A DNA stretch of 64,000 nucleotides. Origin: Cryptomeria japonica (taxonomy: Eukaryota > Streptophyta > Pinopsida > Cupressales > Cupressaceae). The notes under the pieces were generated by a model. It did not search any database, was not told the origin of the DNA, and worked only from the letters and a program-made list of their open reading frames with translations. Position 1 is the stretch's first letter. Each line of letters opens with the position of its first letter. Where the stretch lies: the NCBI RefSeq assembly GCF_030272615.1, contig NC_081410.1, positions 111,406,433 to 111,470,432 of the forward strand, in the 5' to 3' direction. The position numbers were made by a program, and so were the translations under genes. Of the stretch, positions 12,801 to 24,658 are shown in pieces.

Positions 12801-13674
12801 AAAGATAGAAACTTACTTTTATCTCTAGTCATATGATGTGAACATCCACTGTCCATCACCCATTCATCCTTGTCTTCAACTTTAGCAGTAAGGGCCTTTT
12901 CTTCAGGTACCAGATCGTCTTCCTTGATAGCCAAGAATACTCATTCCTTTCCATTTCCTGATCTACTAGTTGAATCTTGTGTCAATTCATCATCAGAATC
13001 AGTCACACCTTCCTCATCTGCATAGTAGCATGATTTGTCTTTGTTCCTCTTATGCTTGTTCTGATAATCATGGTTAGGCCTAAAATATCTTCTAGCTCTT
13101 TCCTCAAATCTTGAATTCCTTTCAGGATATCTAGATGTAAAATGACCTATCTTATTACATGTGAAACATTTAAAAGGTTATTTTCCTTCATACTTACTTC
13201 ATGTCATACCTTTAGGTAGTCTTCTAGCAAATAAGGATTCAAGTTGCTCAAACTCTTCATCTTCTTTCATCTTCAAGTTCTCATATCTCACCCGGTAAAA
13301 AATCAAGTTTAGGAATTTTAACAGTAGGGTCACCTTCATTTAGAGTCTCCAATTTATCCCATATAGCCTTTGTAGGTTGATTTGTCTGTCAGTCCCATAA
13401 CTTGTTGATTAGAAAGTGCACACAAAAGGGCTTCTCTAGCTCTACAATCATTTTCAATGTCCTTATCCAAGCCTGTTGAAGGAGGATTGTCAGATGCCGC
13501 ATTATGAGGTATATATCCTTTCTTAGTGATCTCCCTAATCTCCTTACGAAGACATCTCAAATGAGTCTCCATCTGAATCTTCCATACTCTGTAATTTGTT
13601 CCATCAAACCTAGGAATTTATCTCCGAAAAATAGTTGTAGATGAACTTGATGAACTTGAACTATTAGATGCCAT
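9814..13674 (-). pseudogene. Copia-2 gag-pol polyprotein (broken)
   Basis: It starts at ATG 13674 (MASNSSSS...) and ends at TAA 9814-9816. Gag has a degraded zinc knuckle (CFTCNKIGHFTSRYP near 13170, last Cys lost). Protease keeps WVMDSGCSHHM (about 12857). Integrase shows the HHCC region, HTDLCGP, RSDQDGEF and NGVVERKN, split by a frameshift at about 12260. RT (11401-10399) keeps QMDVKCAFLNG and the catalytic FVDDIIFGG, frameshifted near 10740. RNase H (10368-9907) is damaged at catalytic positions: TYVDWAG where the family has TDADWAG, and HYGNSAAID where it has CDN. Stops and shifts are fewer than in Copia-1, but the element is dead. Confidence 0.92.
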
Positions 13675-13716
13675 AGGATCTTCCTCAAGTGGTTAAGCTT
13701 CTGCAGAGAGGACCAG

Positions 13717-13728
13717 GCTCTGATACCA
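13717..13728 (-). other. Copia-2 primer binding site
   Basis: The minus strand reads TGGTATCAGAGC, complementary to initiator-Met tRNA, with a 2-nt spacer to the LTR exactly as in Copia-1. Confidence 0.95.
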
Positions 13729-13730
13729 AT

Positions 13731-14930
13731 TGTTAGACAGCTCAGATAATCAGTGAACAACTAAGAGAGGGGAGGTGAATTAGTTGTTAACAGATTATAG
13801 AACTTTAAGCATTAAAACCTTATTACCGGAATACATAAACCAAATACTAGAATAGAAGATATAGCAGTTAAGCATGTAAATATAAACCTCATAATATTTA
13901 CCAACCATCCACAAAAGATAACACTAAGATTTGTACATGGAAAACCCGGTAAAGGGAAAAACCACAGTGGGAAGCCTTCCCACAGTTAGATAATACTTCT
14001 GCAATATGTGATTACAATAAGAGGGGCTTGCACATGTAGCAAGGCCAATATCCTAGTTCGCACTGCTCATCATAAAAGGAGCCTCGCTGACTACAAAATA
14101 AATTCAGACTACAATCTGGAAAGAAGAGTAAACTACAAAAATAGCATCTCCTATGCCTGAATACAGTTCTGATTAAGCTCAGTACCAGAAGTCTTAAACC
14201 TTTTTCACCAACCCAATTCAATCACCTATGATCGACCAAAACCTCTACATATAATTACAACCTTATTCACACACAAATAATCCTATATCCCAAAAACCCA
14301 TGAATATACCCATGATCTACAAAGAGATCTTATATCATATTTATACCAACCCGAGACCTAAACAATTAGGTCGGGAACCTATAAGATAATACAATAAATT
14401 CATAATATAAACCCACAATCCAATGATAAACCAAGTCATTCTAAGACCGAAACAATATAATCCAATCAATAGGTCCACCCGGAAACGCATCAGGATCATC
14501 CACCAACATGTTACATAAACTAGTTCATAACCTAGCCGAATAGGATAGCATTAGGTCTGGACCCAAATCCAACACAAACAAGATAACCAACAGCATTTTG
14601 AAATCCATCTAGAAGTCGCACCAACACCACTTATCATGTGCATCAAAAGATCTTGAACAAAGCTCTGCCGATAAAACCCTTACCGATGACCAAAGGGCTT
14701 ACTAAAACAAATGATAGCTCCCGAGTCATCAAATCTCAAACCAACTAATTGTGATACACATCTGAATAGCATGAATGACATATCCAAACCAAAGCATACC
14801 AGGTCAATATCATAATCCAACTGCTCTATTGGAACCTACCGGAAATCGGTAAACAACCAAAACAGTCGATGTTGTCATCAATGACAAAATATTAATGAAA
14901 CACATAATAAATTCCTCCAATTTGCCAACA
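13731..14930 (-). repeat. Copia-2 5' LTR
   Basis: 1200 bp, plus-strand ends TGTTAG...CCAACA, followed by the duplication CTAGT. It matches 8213-9444 with small indels. Confidence 0.94.
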
Positions 14931-14935
14931 CTAGT

Positions 14936-15178
14936 TAGTGATTCCTACACATCATGAGAATTATCAAGAGGATAAACGAGAATATTTGTAGGATTCGAAG
15001 AACTACCAATATCCTCATTGAAAAAGCTATCTAGATTAGGCTCCTTTTCCTCGATATTTAAACCTTGGGCGGCCTTAATTCTACAACTTCTCTTAATGGG
15101 GATACTATAGGTAGGGATAATAGTAGTAAAACTCATGCACTCAGGGAGTGAATTGGAAATTTGAATTTTAGAATGCAA
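14936..15178 (-). pseudogene. Element C gag-like ORF, proximal fragment
   Basis: The minus-strand ORF opens at ATG 15178 (a second Met is at about 15136). It reads through an Arg/Lys-containing stretch and an acidic, Ser/Asn-rich stretch to a TAG at 14945-14947. After that stop the frame stays open into the Copia-2 target site and continues exactly in frame at 8212. It is the N-terminal part of the element C protein and lies just downstream of C's AT-rich leader. No domain is recognised. Confidence 0.58.
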
Positions 15179-15199
15179 AATGATTGAAAGAATAACTCA

Positions 15200-16330
15200 A
15201 TCTCCTAGGCACTTGAAATTTAAAATTAGGACTTTGCCAAAATAACCTCTTAATTTTAATTTGAAATTATCCCTTAGAAGAAAGAAATTTAAAATTGCGG
15301 TTTAAAATGACCTCTTAATTTTAATAATTTGAAAGGAGGGAAGATTAAATTTAAAATTAGGGTTGTCCGAATCTAACCTCTTAATTTTAAAATTTTGAAA
15401 TTTTAGAATGTTGAAATATTGAAGGAATCAATTTAATTTAAAAAATTAGGGTATATGTAATTAACCACTTGATTTTAAAATTTAAATTGAAATGTTGAAA
15501 TTCAGAGTTGTTTCTGACCTTAGGGCGACCTAAAATCAATAAATTTTCACAAATCTCTAGAATTGTGCAGTAAAATATAGTCAAAACAAGCTCCCAAAAT
15601 TTGGGGAGAATAAGTTGGGACCAACTTTTTACCAAATTTTCAGAGAAGCAAGATATTGTGATTTTAATGCCAATTCCAAAAGGATACAAGAATTGGAGAT
15701 GTCTAGATATGCGAAAATAAGCCTTGAAGTTCGAAATAGGACACACATAGGATGTTCGAGAAGATGATTAATTGAAAGAATAAAACAAAAATGGGGCACA
15801 CTTAAGGGCCGACTTTTATGATGTTTAGAAGTAAGACAAGAGGCTTTAGATTCAATTGGTTCAATTAAATGCTTAAAGGAAAATTTGAATTTGCACAAGA
15901 TTAATTTAATTTTAAAAATTAGGGTTTGTTGCATAAACCGCTTAATTTTAAAATTTTAAATTTGAAAATTTGAATGTTGTAAAGAGGGAAAGTGAATTTT
16001 GAAATTGAAGTAAGGGCCCAAATCTGAAAATTAATTCACGATCTACATGATCCACAAGTTCAATTTTAAAATAAAAGAATAGGATTTTGTGATCTAACCA
16101 CTTAATTTTTTGAAAGTTTTGAAAATTGAACATGTAAATGAAAACTTAAATTGTAAAATTGAAAAGTTCTCATATTTGAAACAATCAATCCAATTTATAC
16201 AAATCACAAGCTGAATTTTGAATCTAAAAATTAGGGTTTTTGTGAATTGAACCTCTAAACTTTTGAAAATTTCAAGGAAATTAAGCTTCTAATTGAAAAT
16301 TTGAATTTTAAATTGCATACAATCAAATCT
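15200..16330 (-). repeat. Element C leader: array of AT-rich imperfect hairpins
   Basis: About seven spaced units each pair a left arm like ATTTAAAATTAGGGTT with a right arm like AACCTCTTAATTTTAAA, 10-20 nt apart. They lie at about 15215-15260, 15284-15333, 15348-15400, 15432-15485, 15903-15957, 16055-16115 and 16210-16262. Each can fold as a stem-loop. The array fills the untranslated leader between primer site and ORF. There is no convincing ORF here on either strand. Confidence 0.65.
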
Positions 16331-16359
16331 AAAAACAAAAATCAGAATTAAGGGTATAA

Positions 16360-16378
16360 GGAGTCGAGTTCACCAAAA
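16360..16378 (-). other. Element C primer binding site (candidate)
   Basis: The minus strand reads TTTTGGTGAACTCGACTCC immediately after the LTR end. It takes the same place as element A's site TTTTGGCATGCCCAGTGGG but differs after TTTTGG. The matching tRNA cannot be named from sequence alone. Confidence 0.6.
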
Positions 16379-17582
16379 TGTAAAGTGGAAAATTGGGAGC
16401 TTAGCAAATCCACCATAGGGAAAGGAGGATTCGCTAAGCTCAATTTTTACTTGGGGGAGAATTTACATACAAAAGAGGGGGATGAATCTACTAGAGCCAA
16501 TCCTAAATGATGCAAGGACTGAATACTAAGCAAATTGGTTGTAATTGGAATACAATTGACCCTCTTTTGTAAGTTGATTAATTGAATTAGGACTAAGTGC
16601 TGGAAATGAAGACAAAGTATGCGAAAACAACGAGCTACAGATTTGGGATTCAGTCGTGCACCTAGATCTGAGAAGTTTGAGATGATTCAGAGCTATTCTG
16701 CTAAATCTACCAAAATTTGTAGGGACCATGTGTCCAGACAAGGTCGCCCTCCTATCGGTCCTCCAAAAATTTTGCGCGTCGAAAAGGGTTTTTTTGTCTC
16801 TGCAAATAAAGCTCAATTCCAGAAGTACAGTTGCACACTTGCTTTCTACACATAGAAAGAAAGGGAAATGTATTGGTAATAGGGGTTTGCCTTTAGGTCA
16901 AACCTCGATTTTGGAATTAACCAAGTGATTGAAATAATGTAATTGAAATGATTGAAAGTAGAAATCCTCCTCTTTGAGGGGATGTTGAATTGCTTGAAAA
17001 TGAAATGCTTATACCTCCTTGTGAAGCTTTTCTTGCCTCCACATGGAACTATGATTAGGATGATGATCTCCTCTTCAATGCTTGAAATATTGACTCTATT
17101 GTTGCTCCAAAGCTTGAAGGAATTCTAAAAATTCTCAATTTCTCTCGAATGATTGAATGCTTGATCTCTTGTGTTCTTGGATGTTTGTTTGAATTTCCTT
17201 AAATGTCAAATGAGAGGGAAATCCCTCTTATGTACTTGCATGTAGGATTAATTGACTATTTTTTCGACTTGAGACAACATAGAGGGGATTTTCCCGCTTT
17301 AAATTTGAGATAGGAGAGGGAGAGGGGTCCAAGATAGGTCCCCATTAAGGGGGACCAGGGCACCACGACCTGACCCTGGTGACGATCAAGGCACCACGCC
17401 CTGGTACTGCCCTAATTTGGGGCAGGATCAAGGTGCAAGCAGGGTTTTATCAATAAATTGCATGGTGTTTTTTATGTGTATGAGCATAATCAGGTCTTCG
17501 ATCAAGCCGAGGGGTGTAAACACTAAGGCAAAGACCCAAATGTAGTCAAAAATTGCACGGGGTGCAATTTTAGAATGTTACA
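16379..17582 (-). repeat. Element C 5' LTR
   Basis: 1204 bp with matching ends on the plus strand (TGTAA...TTACA). Family membership is shown by block similarity to 28507-29686 across its length, including both ends. It borders the candidate primer site on the left and copia D integrase sequence on the right. A palindromic element near its left end pairs GAGCTTAGCAAATCC (about 16400) with GGATTCGCTAAGCTC (about 16427). Confidence 0.8.
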
Positions 17583-19304
17583 AGAAGTAGTGGCAATCTT
17601 TAGCCTAGAACTTTTTTCTACACCAACACCATTCAACATAGTCTTAGCCATCTCCATGAGTTTCTTGTTCCTTTTCTTTTTTTACTTCACTCTGCTATGG
17701 AGTTCTCTTCTGTCTACTAAAACCTCAATCTTCATATATTCTATCACAATCATTAGAGCAAAATTCACCACCATTATTAGTCCTCAGTTTTATTTTATTT
17801 CCACTTTGTAGCTTAACCATTTTTTTAAATTCTTCAAATTGACTAAAAACTTTATATCACTCTTTAGAAAATATACTCATGTCCTTCTACTATAATTATC
17901 AATAAATGAAACATAATATGTGGATTTTCCAATGGAAGGAACATCTACAAGACCAAACACATCAGAATGAATAAGATCCAAAAGACGAACAGATTTATGA
18001 GAGTGCGAGTAAAACTAAACGTGGTTTTGTTTTTTATAAATGAAATGCTGACACAAATCAAAATCAATATTATAATCATTAAAACCTTCAACAAGGTTTT
18101 CTTTTTCAAGATCCTTAGACCCATTTCTCTAATCTAGTTGAGTATTTGGTGCCATAACATAGTCTTCTCTGCAGGTAACTTTTATTCAAAAGAAAGAGAA
18201 CCCTTAGGTAACCAAAAACTATGACCATTTGTTGAAGGTGAAACCATCACATCTTCCAACAAAGTATCCACATACTTGCTTTTCATAGAAGTTCTCTTAC
18301 ACTCCATAGTGTATGCATCCAGCTTATATAAAATGCCAAATCTGAACACCTCTGGCAATCACTAGAACACCTCTCACCATTTTACATCCTTCATTAAAAA
18401 AACTACTCGCACACCCACATCTATCCATTTGCTCACAAATATCAAATTTTGCGCTAAACTAGCAATATAAAACACATCATTAATCTATTTTACTCTACCA
18501 TCAGGAAAATTGATTCTAACTTTACCACAACCAACAATATCTAAATGAGAATCATCACCCAAGTATACCTTACCTCCATTGAATTATTCATATTTAGAAA
18601 ACCAATCTCTATTGGAAGTCATATGAAAATATGCACCTGGGTCTATTAACCATGCATTGTTACCTACATGAGTAACCAAAGTTGCAATGAAAACATCACC
18701 ATTTCCATTTTTGGACTAAGAATCATGGTCAAATTTATTATTTTTATTCTTCTTTTCTTCTATGCAATCCTTACAAAAGCGTTCAGATTTACTGCAATTC
18801 TAGTAAATGACTATGGACTTTCCAGGAGATCTAGATCTCCCCTTGGACTTGGATTTATCGTACTTCTCATTCTTCTTGTCTTTTTCCTTAGGTATTCCAT
18901 GAATAGTTTGGGCCTCCTCAACACTTATGGATACCTTCCTCCTCGTCTCTTTGAAAAGAAAACAACCCACCATATCTTTAGTCTTCAAAACAACATAGGT
19001 AGTGCTTATAGCCATAATAAGAGAATTCCACAAATCAGGTAAATAATAAATCAAGATCTGACATTACTCCTCCTCGTCCATCTTAACACTAACAAATGCC
19101 AGTCGAGCCACCAACATATTGAATTCTTCCAAGTGGCTTTTAATTTATCCACCCTCTTCCATTCTTAATTAATACAATTCATTCCTTAAGAAAACTTTAT
19201 TCACTAAAGATTTAGATTAATACATCTCACCAAGATTCTTCAATATCTTTTTTGTGGAGGTATCTCTATAGGCATTGATTGAAATAGAGTATGTAAAGCA
19301 CAAT
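17583..19304 (-). pseudogene. Copia D gag (3' part), protease, integrase (decayed)
   Basis: Minus-strand homology is clear but heavily broken. Gag's end gives YYLPDLWNSLIMAISTTYV (19054-18998) and a zinc knuckle that lost its His (NCSKSERFCKDC, about 18800). Protease reads AWLIDPGAYFHMTS where copia members have DSGAS (about 18650). Pre-integrase and integrase remnants run from about 18450 to 17583 and include a SVFGLVD-like first-Asp region and a degraded NNGGEF motif. The sequence stops at the right border of element C, so C inserted into D's integrase. RT and RNase H would lie beyond C, outside the window. Confidence 0.8.
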
Positions 19305-21670
19305 TATAATGCCCGCCAAAATACCCTAGAGAAATATAACCATCTAACATGCAAATAGGGATAATTTTTTTTTAAATACTAAACTAATGCAACATATATA
19401 ACTGCATTAACATATTCATCTAATTTTTCATCATATAGCATGATCTCAAATGATACATACATCATCTGATTATGCACATAATTGAATCCAACATAAACAT
19501 AGTACACAAGCAGAATAATCATCATCACATAACTCATCCTTCCCCTAGGGTATCTCAACGCCATTACTTAATATATCAGTAAACCATAACAACATCATGC
19601 CAACTACCTCAAGCTATTACATACTAATAATTCCTTCCATAAATTACTACTTACATCAACATAAGAGAACATCCATTTATCTAACTACCATGAACACATT
19701 CTAATATACTCCAATTGTCATTAGTCCCCATAGATTTATTTTTAATCACCAATACAAATGATCCTAACTCCCAATTCTTGTATACATTATCATTCCTTCA
19801 TTACTAAAACATCTCCTAAACCAAACCATTTCCTTTAATAAGATTACTCATTCACATAAACTTAATACCAATGCATAACCATATCCAAAGATAAGCACAG
19901 TAAGGAAATACATTCATTATCTACTCCATTAAAGACTAATCCAAGACATCATAAATCCAATTCCTTATTTGCTCAAATGAACACTATCCAATATACTATA
20001 ACATGTAGATATAACAAGGAATATAACAACATGTTCTACTACAAGAATCATGATCACAACCTAATACACTATTTCTATTACATATGAATATAATATCCTT
20101 TTTACATCATAAAACATAGTTTCTCCAAATACAAATACTTGTATCTCATGAATCTTACTAATGTAAACGTCACGTGTAACATAATACAATGAATCTACTC
20201 CAAGAATCCATCAATAGCTAAAGAGATATAGAAACCACATTGAATGGAGAACATCCTAATGGAAGAAGGCGTCAAACCACCCGACCATGTGGAACCAATA
20301 AGGAACTACCACCCATGCTAGATGACACAAGGTCCCACACAAACTCTAGACCTAGGTTGACACTCAACAACCAAGAAATGCAACCAAGACTTCCACAAAT
20401 GAAAATTAACAAGAAGCATAATACTCCAAATCACAACATGAGGCTAAGTCAAAAGCACAAAGATCCAGAGGCACTACAACATCAAGGCATAAGGAATGAG
20501 GATCTACATGTAGGGAAGAGTGTAATCACATGCCATCACCAACAATAAGGGATATCCTAGAACTCAGTCCCGACATCCATGATACACATGCAAAACCGTC
20601 TCAACCTTTGAGAAAATCAAGGGAGATCGGTTTATTCAGTTACCAGATCTTCCCATACCTCACTCCAGTCTACACTAGGCCATGGGATGGGGCATCACCA
20701 ATCCATTTCTTATCCTATTAAGATGAATTACTACTACCCATCCAACCTAAGATTAATTTATTATATTATCACTTGATTAAACAATAAACTTTCAATGAGT
20801 TATCCCAACGGTCTAGACCCTGGCTCCTCACACAAGGAATCCTAGTAGTCCATTCCTCATGACCCGACAGACTCATGGAAGCCCACTCTCCCTAATCATG
20901 CACCTAGACCTTAGGGTAACACATACACATCATATAGATAAGGGCTCTCAATGCAACATAACCAGATAACCAAGGTTATAACCAAAAGATATACTCATGG
21001 GCATGAACAACATATGCCACTATCACAACCTTTCATAGGCAACTAAGAATTACATAATATTCAAGAATCTCAATATAAAATACATCTATCATGAGCCCAA
21101 AGAATAAAAGCAAGGCATGTCTCATTTTGTACAAGACCCATATAGCACATATAATCAATCTCAACCAATAAACCAATTCCTAGAATACCTCAAGAAACTC
21201 ATAAATATTAAAACCATAAAGCAATAGTCACATAAAACTAGTCACAATGAATCAATATTCAAAAAACATATTAACAAATTATAAGGAAACCAAGAGCCTG
21301 AAGAAAAAAAATAAAATCATGAGCAATGCACGATCCCTCTTTCTCGGCCATGAAACAATACAACATCCTCAGTAAGGCAACATCATCTTGCTAGAATCAT
21401 ATAAATACACAATACTCAAGCAAGGCAAATACATTTTTCTCAAACACAAAATAATGATAATCCACATTGATCATAAATACAAATCTAGAATAACAAAGAA
21501 TTCTGAAAACAACCTCTAGAGTAAAACACAAATTCAGAAAACAAAAACAGAAAAAGACTCAGAAAGGCCAAAACAACAATACAAAATCAACAATGCATTT
21601 ACACACTCTGCAGTGCATTCACAGGGTTCTGTCACACGTACAATAGTTACTCCAGGACATCTAACAAGTT

Positions 21671-21795
21671 AAACAACGCATTTGAGACACTCTACGACAC
21701 ATACACAGCTACTACAGAACATCGAATAGGCTAAACAACGCATTTGTGACACACTGTGACACATACACACGGTTTTGTCATGCCTACAACAGTCA
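21671..21795. repeat. 62-bp tandem repeat in LTR E
   Basis: Two units start with AAACAACGCATTTG (21671 and 21733) and share GACACATACAC and CAGAAC blocks. A partial, weaker copy precedes them near 21597. Confidence 0.6.
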
Positions 21796-22247
21796 CTGCA
21801 GAACGAGAACAATACCAGCAACTCAAAACCCAAAAAGTCACAGCAAGCATTTTCTAAAATTACAACCAAGAATACAATAGTCCCAATAATTATATTTATA
21901 ATTGATTTATTTAATTCTTCAACAACCCAAAATTTCTCGTAGACAATCTTTTCCAAACAAAATTTTCAAAAGAAAATACAAAGAAGGATAAAACCTTCGA
22001 CCTCGTAGTAGCAAAAAATGGACAATGAAATTCGATGAAGCACAATCCCAAATCCAAGATCCAATCCCAAATTCAAATCCAAGCCAAAATCAATAATTTT
22101 GCAAAAATGAAAATAATCTCCACCAAGCCAACCCACAACAATGCTCAGAAAGCCATATAAATATAACTTCAGACAAAACTATGAAATATGTCGGCTAATA
22201 AAAAATAATTAAAAAATAATATTTCACATGTACCATACCCAAATTAT

Positions 22248-22341
22248 CCAAAACTCTCTACAAATCATAAAATAGGGTAGGTAGGATAAATTACCCAAAA
22301 CTCTCTACAAATCATAAAATAGGGTAGGTAGGATAAATAAT
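22248..22341. repeat. 47-bp tandem duplication in LTR E
   Basis: Two almost identical adjacent 47-bp copies each begin CCAAAACTCTCTACAAATC (22248 and 22295) and end in GGTAGGATAAAT-like sequence. Near-identity suggests a recent local duplication or slippage. Confidence 0.85.
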
Positions 22342-22651
22342 AAATAAACAAATGGATAAAAAGAATAAACAATAATAAATAATACATAAACCCATTAATC
22401 AATAAATAAAATAGAAAGGCTAAAAATAAATAAATAAAATTCTCAATACATGTTAAATGATAAAATAGTATAAATAAATAAACACAACTCACAAGACGAC
22501 CCGACATAGGGTTGAACAACATACCACGTGACACTAACATGACGATATGCCAAGATACTAACTGACAAGGGAATCAACTTAAGCCTAGAGTGTGTAGAAG
22601 GAACTCATGTCACCTTCGATCAACTTGCCATTGGGATAAAGACACGCTCAG

Positions 22652-23841
22652 TGTTAGGCCCAATATGGAAAGCTAATGTACTGAGAGGGGAGGGGTGAAT
22701 CAGTACATCAAATCTTTTTCTTAACAATATCTTTACTATTAAGCATAAACTGAATAGTGCAGTAACATAATATAATGCTAAAACAAATAAATAACAATCA
22801 TACATGATTCACTCCATAACACATATATTTTGGTTATGCAGAAACTCTTGGTTAGAGAGAAAAACTGCGGTGGGGATGGCACCCACAACTTCACTAGTGC
22901 AATAATAAAGGTTGCTTGGTTAGAGCTACATGTTTAGCTATTTCTGATAGCTTACCCTGTTAGGAGTATCAAGATCTGTTAGATCTACCTTGCTAAAGGA
23001 TTTTACAACACTTAATCTAAATGTTGCACCTGGTTAGAGGCTTTACAATTTATAGACTTGATTAGAGTCTTTTACCTTGTTAAAGGTTTCTCTTACAACT
23101 TCAAAATATTACAATAAAATCATTACAAATATTTGCAACTTTACATGTGGAATGTTATAGCAGATTATATGTGCTCAGAATAAGATTACCTTGCTTATAA
23201 CATACCTTGGTAACCCATATAGTAACTCGATAAACCCTTATGTTTACTCTGTTCTTTGACTGTTCTCTAAAATCCTTCTTGGCGACCTCTGTGTCTCGGT
23301 AACAGTCATAACACTTAGTGCTTTCACATGTCTGGCTTCATATATTTCTATATCTTCCTTTCTGTCATGCTACATGTATATGTGTGATCTTAATCCATGT
23401 TGTATAAATAGATCTCTTATGACGGTGATCCATTCATTGCTTCGATCTTACAAACATGTTTTATCGAATGAATAACCATGCAAAATATTTCATTGGTTAG
23501 ATGACCTCCAAATCATACACAATCTTTAAGTGCAATTTCCAATGTGATAACGGTTCTATGTTCCTTGATCTTGTAACATGTTTCCATATGTATGTCTAGG
23601 TTCAATGAATCTGGTAACATGTTTCACTCGGTGTATATCAACTTGGTGTGTCATCTTTGCTGCTCAGTAGACATGGAATGATACTCAGTAGATAGCTCGG
23701 TGCATACTGGGCTCTTGACTACTTTCTTCTATAACCGACTGGGTTGTTCATACCGACTGAATATTTTGATAGAGATAACTGACTAGAGTATATAGAATAA
23801 CTTTGAACATAAAACTAATGGCAACTTGATAACTAGTAACA
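22652..23841. repeat. Copia-type solo LTR inside LTR E
   Basis: About 1190 bp running TGTTAGGCCC...AGTAACA, flanked by CTCAG (22647-22651) and CTTAG (23842-23846), a 4/5 match. The start resembles the Copia-2 LTR (TGTTAG, then GAGAGGGG...GGTGAATCA). The AAACTGCGGTGGGGATGG block occupies the position of the AAAAACCACAGTGGGAAG block of Copia-2. No internal region is attached. The right border is my best choice from the duplication. Confidence 0.7.
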
Positions 23842-24337
23842 CTTAGACCTGTGAGACTAGGTGGAGTCAATGTCTAGTACCTACAATTCTCCAGCCACCA
23901 ATAACCACAAGACAACATGTACAATTGCATATATCATAAATAACCAAGCAAGTGAAGAGAATTGAAACATCATATCATGCTCACAATGAGTGATATGGCA
24001 TCATCTCTATCATGAATACAGTAGCAAGCAATCATAACATCTACTCATCTAATCTAATCATGAAGTGGGGTTAGCACTAGTAAGATGCAATCATATCCTC
24101 ATGAGAAATATAATCCATATATGAATAACAAGTGCATATAGATTACCAAATACAAGTCCAACCATCATAATAGTCCAAGATATAACACCATCCAGTTAAA
24201 TCATTATGAATCCACTAATGTAAAAGAGAATATTAGTATAAAGAATTAAACAAGAGGCATCAAGAGCATGAACAAGTCCAAAAATATTTATCACATCCTC
24301 TCATAAAGGATTAATCAAGAAGGGGCACTACAACAAT

Positions 24338-24500
24338 CTAATTAGACCCTTGGCTTTATGACCCAAAACATCATACTAAGCAACCATAGTAAGATTTGTA
24401 GGTTTGAAGACTTCGTCAAAAATAGCTTCCTACAGAACTTGATCTATTAATAGATCCTCCATCTTTAGTTTTCACATCTCAAATTTATTTCCAATTTTTT
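24338..24500 (-). pseudogene. Copia D gag N-terminus
   Basis: The minus strand encodes a recognisable copia Gag start (KKIGNKFEM, stop, KLKMEDLLIDQ, then HKAKGLIRLC), a family signature. It is split from the rest of gag by solo LTR E at 24337. TAG and TGA codons break it. Confidence 0.75.
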
Positions 24501-24644
24501 TTTCCATCTTTATTCTCTCTGACGAAGTTTCCATGTGAAAATTTATGCAACAAGATCACAAAGCATATTCTAAACAAGCTCTCACTCAAATCTGGATTAG
24601 TTCAAAAAACCCAACAACCTTGAATTGAAACCAAAGGTGATCAA

Positions 24645-24656
24645 GGTCTAATACCA
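24645..24656 (-). other. Copia D primer binding site (decayed)
   Basis: The minus strand reads TGGTATTAGACC, two changes from the initiator-Met complement TGGTATCAGAGC, and lies 2 nt from the LTR as in Copia-1, Copia-2 and Gypsy-G. Confidence 0.8.
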
Positions 24657-24658
24657 CT

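Larger units (their letters stand above)
8213..14930 (-). mobile_element. Ty1/copia retrotransposon Copia-2
   Basis: A complete minus-strand copia element with a perfect target duplication, CTAGT, at 8208-8212 and 14931-14935. The LTRs are 8213-9444 (3' LTR) and 13731-14930 (5' LTR). The primer site lies 2 nt inside the 5' LTR and the purine tract abuts the 3' LTR. Domain order is gag, protease, integrase, RT, RNase H. LTR identity is about 90% by eye over the first 280 bases. It is a different copia family from Copia-1, with only domain-level similarity and unrelated LTRs. It inserted in element C's ORF about 330 bp from Copia-1. Confidence 0.95.
1..17582 (-). mobile_element. Ty3/Gypsy-like element C (5' part, twice interrupted)
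   Basis: On the minus strand the order is: 5' LTR (17582 to 16379), primer site (16378-16360), an AT-rich hairpin leader (about 16330-15180), then an ORF starting at 15178. The ORF is interrupted by Copia-2 (8213-14930) and Copia-1 (285-7877) and continues past base 1. The right border lies directly against copia D integrase sequence at 17583, so C inserted into D; its left border is outside the window. Its LTR is clearly related to that of element B (28507-29686), sharing a block that reads GTGCACCT, then CGAAAAGGGTTTTT, then AGTTGCACAC, then GGGGTTTGCCTTTA. No reverse transcriptase or integrase is visible in the part seen. The Gypsy assignment rests on the LTR and primer-site layout and on the protease remnant in sister element B. 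Confidence 0.72.
19305..24332. repeat. Very long solo LTR E (about 3.8 kb without its insertion)
   Basis: It begins TATAATGCCCGCC (TG decayed to TA) and ends GGGGCACTACA, bounded by a perfect duplication ACAAT at 19300-19304 and 24333-24337 inside copia D gag. Taking away the copia solo LTR at 22652-23841 and its duplication leaves about 3.83 kb. There is no internal primer site, purine tract or coding domain, and I saw no second copy of its ends inside, so I call it a solo LTR left by recombination. A short-LTR non-coding element cannot be excluded. Small ORFs within it look random. It contains a 47-bp and a 62-bp tandem duplication. Confidence 0.75.

Noticed and set aside
17575-17811. Plus-strand ORF with a membrane-like stretch
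   Set aside because: It is the complement of decayed copia D integrase and starts inside element C's LTR.
20240-20548. A 102-residue plus-strand ORF in LTR E
   Set aside because: Low-complexity polar sequence, no relatives recognised, and wholly inside an LTR.
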